A stretch of 50,111 bases of DNA from Xanthobacteraceae bacterium. GTDB taxonomy: Bacteria; Pseudomonadota; Alphaproteobacteria; Rhizobiales; Xanthobacteraceae. The DNA is taken from contig SHVN01000009.1 of the NCBI GenBank assembly GCA_009694215.1, positions 1 to 50,111 of the forward strand, in the 5' to 3' direction. This document shows positions 45,446 to 50,111 of this stretch, piece after piece (the stretch's first letter is position 1; the number at the start of each line of letters is the position of its first letter). The translations under genes and the position numbers were made by a program. The notes below the pieces were generated by a model. The model searched no databases and was not told the origin of the DNA. It was given only the letters and a program-made list of their open reading frames with translations.

Positions 45446-47422
45446 ATGCGCTTCACGCCACAGTTCCTTGAAGAGTTAAAGGCCCGCCTTCCTGTCTCGG
45501 AAGTCGTCGGCAGACGCGTGAAATTGCAGAAGTCGGGGCGCGAATGGAAGGGCCTCTCGCCGTTCAACAAGGAGAAGACCGCGTCGTTCTTCGTGAACGA
45601 CCAGAAGCAGGCGTGGTTCGATTTCTCCTCGCAAAAAAACGGCAGCATATTTGATTTCATCATGCTGACCGAAGGCGTTCAGTTCCCGGAGGCCGTGGAG
45701 CGGCTGGCGCAGATGGCCGGCGTGCCGATGCCGAAGTTCTCCAAGGAGGAAGAGGCCCGCGACGAAAAGCGAAAGACCCTGCACGAGGTCATGGAACTCG
45801 CCGCGAAGTTCTTCGAGGCGACATTGGCCGGGCGCGGCGGCGCCAAGGCTCGCGGCTATCTCGCCGACCGCAGCCTCGATTCCGCCACGCAGCTGAAATT
45901 CAGGCTCGGCTACGCGCCGGGCGAGCGCTTTGCGCTGAAGGAGCATCTCGGCTCGCAGGGCGTTTCGGTCGAGGACATGGTTGAATGCGGCCTGGAGATT
46001 TCGGGCGACGACATCCCGGTGCCCTACGATCGCTTCCGCGACCGGGTGATGTTTCCGATCACCGACTTCCGCGACCGCATCATCGCCTTTGGCGGCCGCG
46101 CGCTGTCGGCCGACGCGCAGGCGAAGTATCTCAATTCGCCGGAGACGCCGCTCTTCCACAAGGGATCGAACCTCTACAACGGCGCCGCCGCCCGCCAGGC
46201 CGTGCACGACGGCGCCGCTCTGATCGTGGTCGAGGGCTATGTCGATGTGATCGCGATGGTGCTGGCGGGCTATCCAGCGGCGGTCGCGCCGCTCGGCACC
46301 GCGCTCACGGAAGACCAGCTTGGGCTCCTCTGGAAGATGACCGACGAGCCGATCCTGTGCTTCGACGGCGACAAGGCCGGCCAGCGCGCCGCTTTCCGCG
46401 CGGTCGATCTGGCGATGCCGCGATTGAAGCCCGGCAAGAGCCTGCGCTTTGCCATGCTGCCCGACGGGCAGGACCCCGACGACCTCTATCGCTCCGGCGG
46501 ACGCGAAGCCATTGCAGAGGTGCTGGCGGGCGCGCGCCCGCTCGGCGAGATGCTGTGGACCCGCGAGACCGAGGCTGCCTCGTTCGATACCCCGGAGCGC
46601 CGCGCCGCGTTCGAGTCGCGGGTGAACGAGGTGGTGCGCAGCATCGGCGATGAATCGGTGCGCAAGTATTACGCCCAGGATTTCTCCGCGCGCCTGCGGC
46701 AGCTTCTGATCCCGAAATCCGAGCCGGGGCGGGGCGAACGCCCGCGCGCCCCCATGGGAGGTCAGTTCGGCGGTCCGTTCGGCAATCAGGGCCGGTCGGG
46801 CCGGGACGGTTCCCGGAGCCAGAACTCCTGGCAGCGCGGCGGGCCGAACCTGCGCGCACCGATGTCGCTGCCGAGCTCGCGGCTGTCCGGTAGCCCGATC
46901 GTTCGCGGGTTCCGCACCGCGCTGCCGCCGCGCGAGGCGCTGATCCTGGTCACGGTGATCAACCACCCCTGGCTGCTGGAACACCACGCCGAGGAGTTTT
47001 CCGAGCTTGAGTTTCTCAATCCCGACACCGACCACCTGCGAAAGGCGGTGATGGACGCGGCGATCGGCGCCGGCGCCGCCGACCCGGAGGGCCTGCGCGC
47101 GGCGATCGCGGCGCGGGGCCTGACCGGGGTGTTGGGCCGGGTCGAGGCCGCCATCACCCACACCTCCGATTGGCCGGCCCGGGCCGGCGCTTCGGTCGAC
47201 GACGTGGCCCAGTGGTGGACCCACGTTGTTGCCTTGCATCGCAGGCAGCGCACGTTAAATAGGGAGCTCAAGGACGCCGAGCGGGCGCTGGGCGAGGAAC
47301 CAACCGACGCCAATTTGGCTTGGCTTCGTGACGTGCAGGGACGGTTGTCTGCCCTCGATGGGAGCGAGGCCCAGATCGAGGGTTTTGGTCTGTCTTCGGG
47401 ACGCCCGGCGCGAAGCTTCTAG
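45446..47422 (+). CDS. dnaG: DNA primase DnaG (zinc ligands absent)
   Basis: A 658-residue primase that makes RNA primers at the replication fork. It opens MRFTPQFLEELKARLPVSEV. The N-terminal CHC2 domain has lost its metal ligands: SPFN at 38-41 in place of CPFH, and DFSS at 59-62 in place of CFGC. The RNA polymerase core has the TOPRIM motifs VVEGYVDVIAM and CFDGDKAGQRAAFRA. The C-terminal helicase-binding region follows a low-complexity linker near residues 430-470. I took ATG 45446, where homology starts; the frame runs on upstream into AT-rich spacer. rpoD follows 211 bases on, as expected for this order. Confidence 0.96.
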   Translation: MRFTPQFLEELKARLPVSEVVGRRVKLQKSGREWKGLSPFNKEKTASFFVNDQKQAWFDFSSQKNGSIFDFIMLTEGVQFPEAVERLAQMAGVPMPKFSKEEEARDEKRKTLHEVMELAAKFFEATLAGRGGAKARGYLADRSLDSATQLKFRLGYAPGERFALKEHLGSQGVSVEDMVECGLEISGDDIPVPYDRFRDRVMFPITDFRDRIIAFGGRALSADAQAKYLNSPETPLFHKGSNLYNGAAARQAVHDGAALIVVEGYVDVIAMVLAGYPAAVAPLGTALTEDQLGLLWKMTDEPILCFDGDKAGQRAAFRAVDLAMPRLKPGKSLRFAMLPDGQDPDDLYRSGGREAIAEVLAGARPLGEMLWTRETEAASFDTPERRAAFESRVNEVVRSIGDESVRKYYAQDFSARLRQLLIPKSEPGRGERPRAPMGGQFGGPFGNQGRSGRDGSRSQNSWQRGGPNLRAPMSLPSSRLSGSPIVRGFRTALPPREALILVTVINHPWLLEHHAEEFSELEFLNPDTDHLRKAVMDAAIGAGAADPEGLRAAIAARGLTGVLGRVEAAITHTSDWPARAGASVDDVAQWWTHVVALHRRQRTLNRELKDAERALGEEPTDANLAWLRDVQGRLSALDGSEAQIEGFGLSSGRPARSF

Positions 47423-47632
47423 TACTTCTGGTGCGCTTTTTGCGTCCAAGACGCTGCAATGCAACTGGGAATAGGAGACAGGTTCCCAGCGTTTGATCAG
47501 GGTTAAGCCGGGCTTAAGGGAGCCCGGTCGACACTCCGGGCCCGATTCGAGGCGATTCCGCCGGGTATCGTCCGACCAAAGCCCGCTTTGGCCGCGGACC
47601 GATTCATCTCCCTATAGGTAGGAGGCCCTCGA
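47423..47632. other. dnaG-rpoD spacer with two hairpins
   Basis: This 210-base spacer holds two stem-loops: CTGGGAA-N11-TTCCCAG (47465-47489) and CCGGGCT-N6-AGCCCGG (47508-47527). Neither is followed by a T-run, so they are more likely leader structures than terminators. AGGAGG for rpoD lies at 47620-47625. Confidence 0.5.
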
Positions 47633-49945
<2,313 letters not shown>

Positions 49946-50111
49946 GGCCTGTCTTCAGTTAGGGATTCCCAAATCAGTTTTTCTGTGACTCATGGGCGGT
50001 CGGCTTGAGGAGGGCCGACCGATGCGCCGCCATGCATTACGCGACGACCAGTGGGAGCGGATCAAGGATTTTCTGCCCGGCCGCGAAGGCCATGTCGGCG
50101 GCACCGCGGCC
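49946..50111 (+). mobile_element. Left end of IS5-family insertion sequence, runs off window
   Basis: The sequence directly after the rpoD stop, GGGCCTGTCTTCAGTTAGGG, looks like an IS5-family terminal repeat (IS427-like group), and a transposase frame begins 76 bases in. The rpoD end reads AACTAG then GGGCC, which fits insertion at CTAG with TA duplication, as known for this group. The right end is outside the window. Confidence 0.8.
50022..50111 (+). CDS. IS5-family transposase, N-terminal part
   Basis: Thirty codons are in the window: MRRHALRDDQWERIKDFLPG followed by REGHVGGTAA. The pattern 'D-x-QWERI...LPG' is the usual N-terminus of IS5/IS427 OrfA (DUF4096-type). GGAGG precedes the ATG at 50022. 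The DDE residues would be beyond the window, often after a programmed frameshift in this group. Confidence 0.8.
   Translation, partial: MRRHALRDDQWERIKDFLPGREGHVGGTAA

Overview
The window is high-GC DNA with the gene content of an alphaproteobacterium of the order Hyphomicrobiales (Rhizobiales). The closest feel is Bradyrhizobium, Rhodopseudomonas or Xanthobacteraceae-like genomes. Supporting this are a housekeeping backbone (trxB, an Lrp-type regulator, greA, carB, carA, a YqeY-family gene, dnaG, rpoD), a DnaG without zinc-finger ligands, and several families of short palindromic intergenic repeats. The genus cannot be fixed from the sequence alone. No tRNA, rRNA or CRISPR array was seen.

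Region 1-14.5 kb is metabolic and mixed. It holds a frameshifted MFS transporter, a NIPSNAP-family protein, a thiamine-diphosphate (ThDP) enzyme, an ABC-type periplasmic binding protein divergent from a TetR regulator, a frameshifted YbdK-type carboxylate-amine ligase, a class I cytochrome c, a GlcD-type FAD oxidase, a twice-frameshifted Sel1-repeat protein, a luciferase-like flavin enzyme, an EF-G-like GTPase and the methionine-sulfoxide reductase MsrP. Four single-base indels fall in the first 9.2 kb. Either this stretch is decaying or its consensus is poor.

Region 14.1-22.3 kb is conserved backbone: a possible small RNA with an intrinsic terminator, then lysR and trxB, lrp, a second luciferase-like enzyme, a broken small coiled-coil gene, greA and carB. 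carA lies at 32.3-33.5 kb on the same strand, and a yqeY-like gene diverges from it.

The interval between carB and carA (22.5-32.3 kb), and the interval between yqeY and dnaG (34.2-44.9 kb), are filled with accessory genes. Together they hold eight Bug/TctC-type solute-binding proteins with no TctA or TctB membrane partners. With them are a second ThDP enzyme, an FAD monooxygenase, a cupin, a SAM methyltransferase, three complete alpha/beta hydrolases plus the 3' remnant of a fourth, a CocE/NonD hydrolase, an ICMT-like membrane methyltransferase and a VOC-fold protein. The pattern suggests repeated accretion of uptake or sensing proteins plus catabolic enzymes for small carboxylates, esters or aromatics between essential genes. 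No substrate can be named from sequence.

The window ends with dnaG and rpoD, preceded by an unusually AT-rich 0.5 kb spacer. The left end of an IS5-family element abuts the rpoD stop codon exactly. I see no clearly new defence or genome-editing system. The most distinctive features are the Bug accretion with its Cys-pair subfamily, the recombined hydrolase/VOC junction, the IS at the rpoD stop, and the candidate small RNA at 14.1-14.4 kb.
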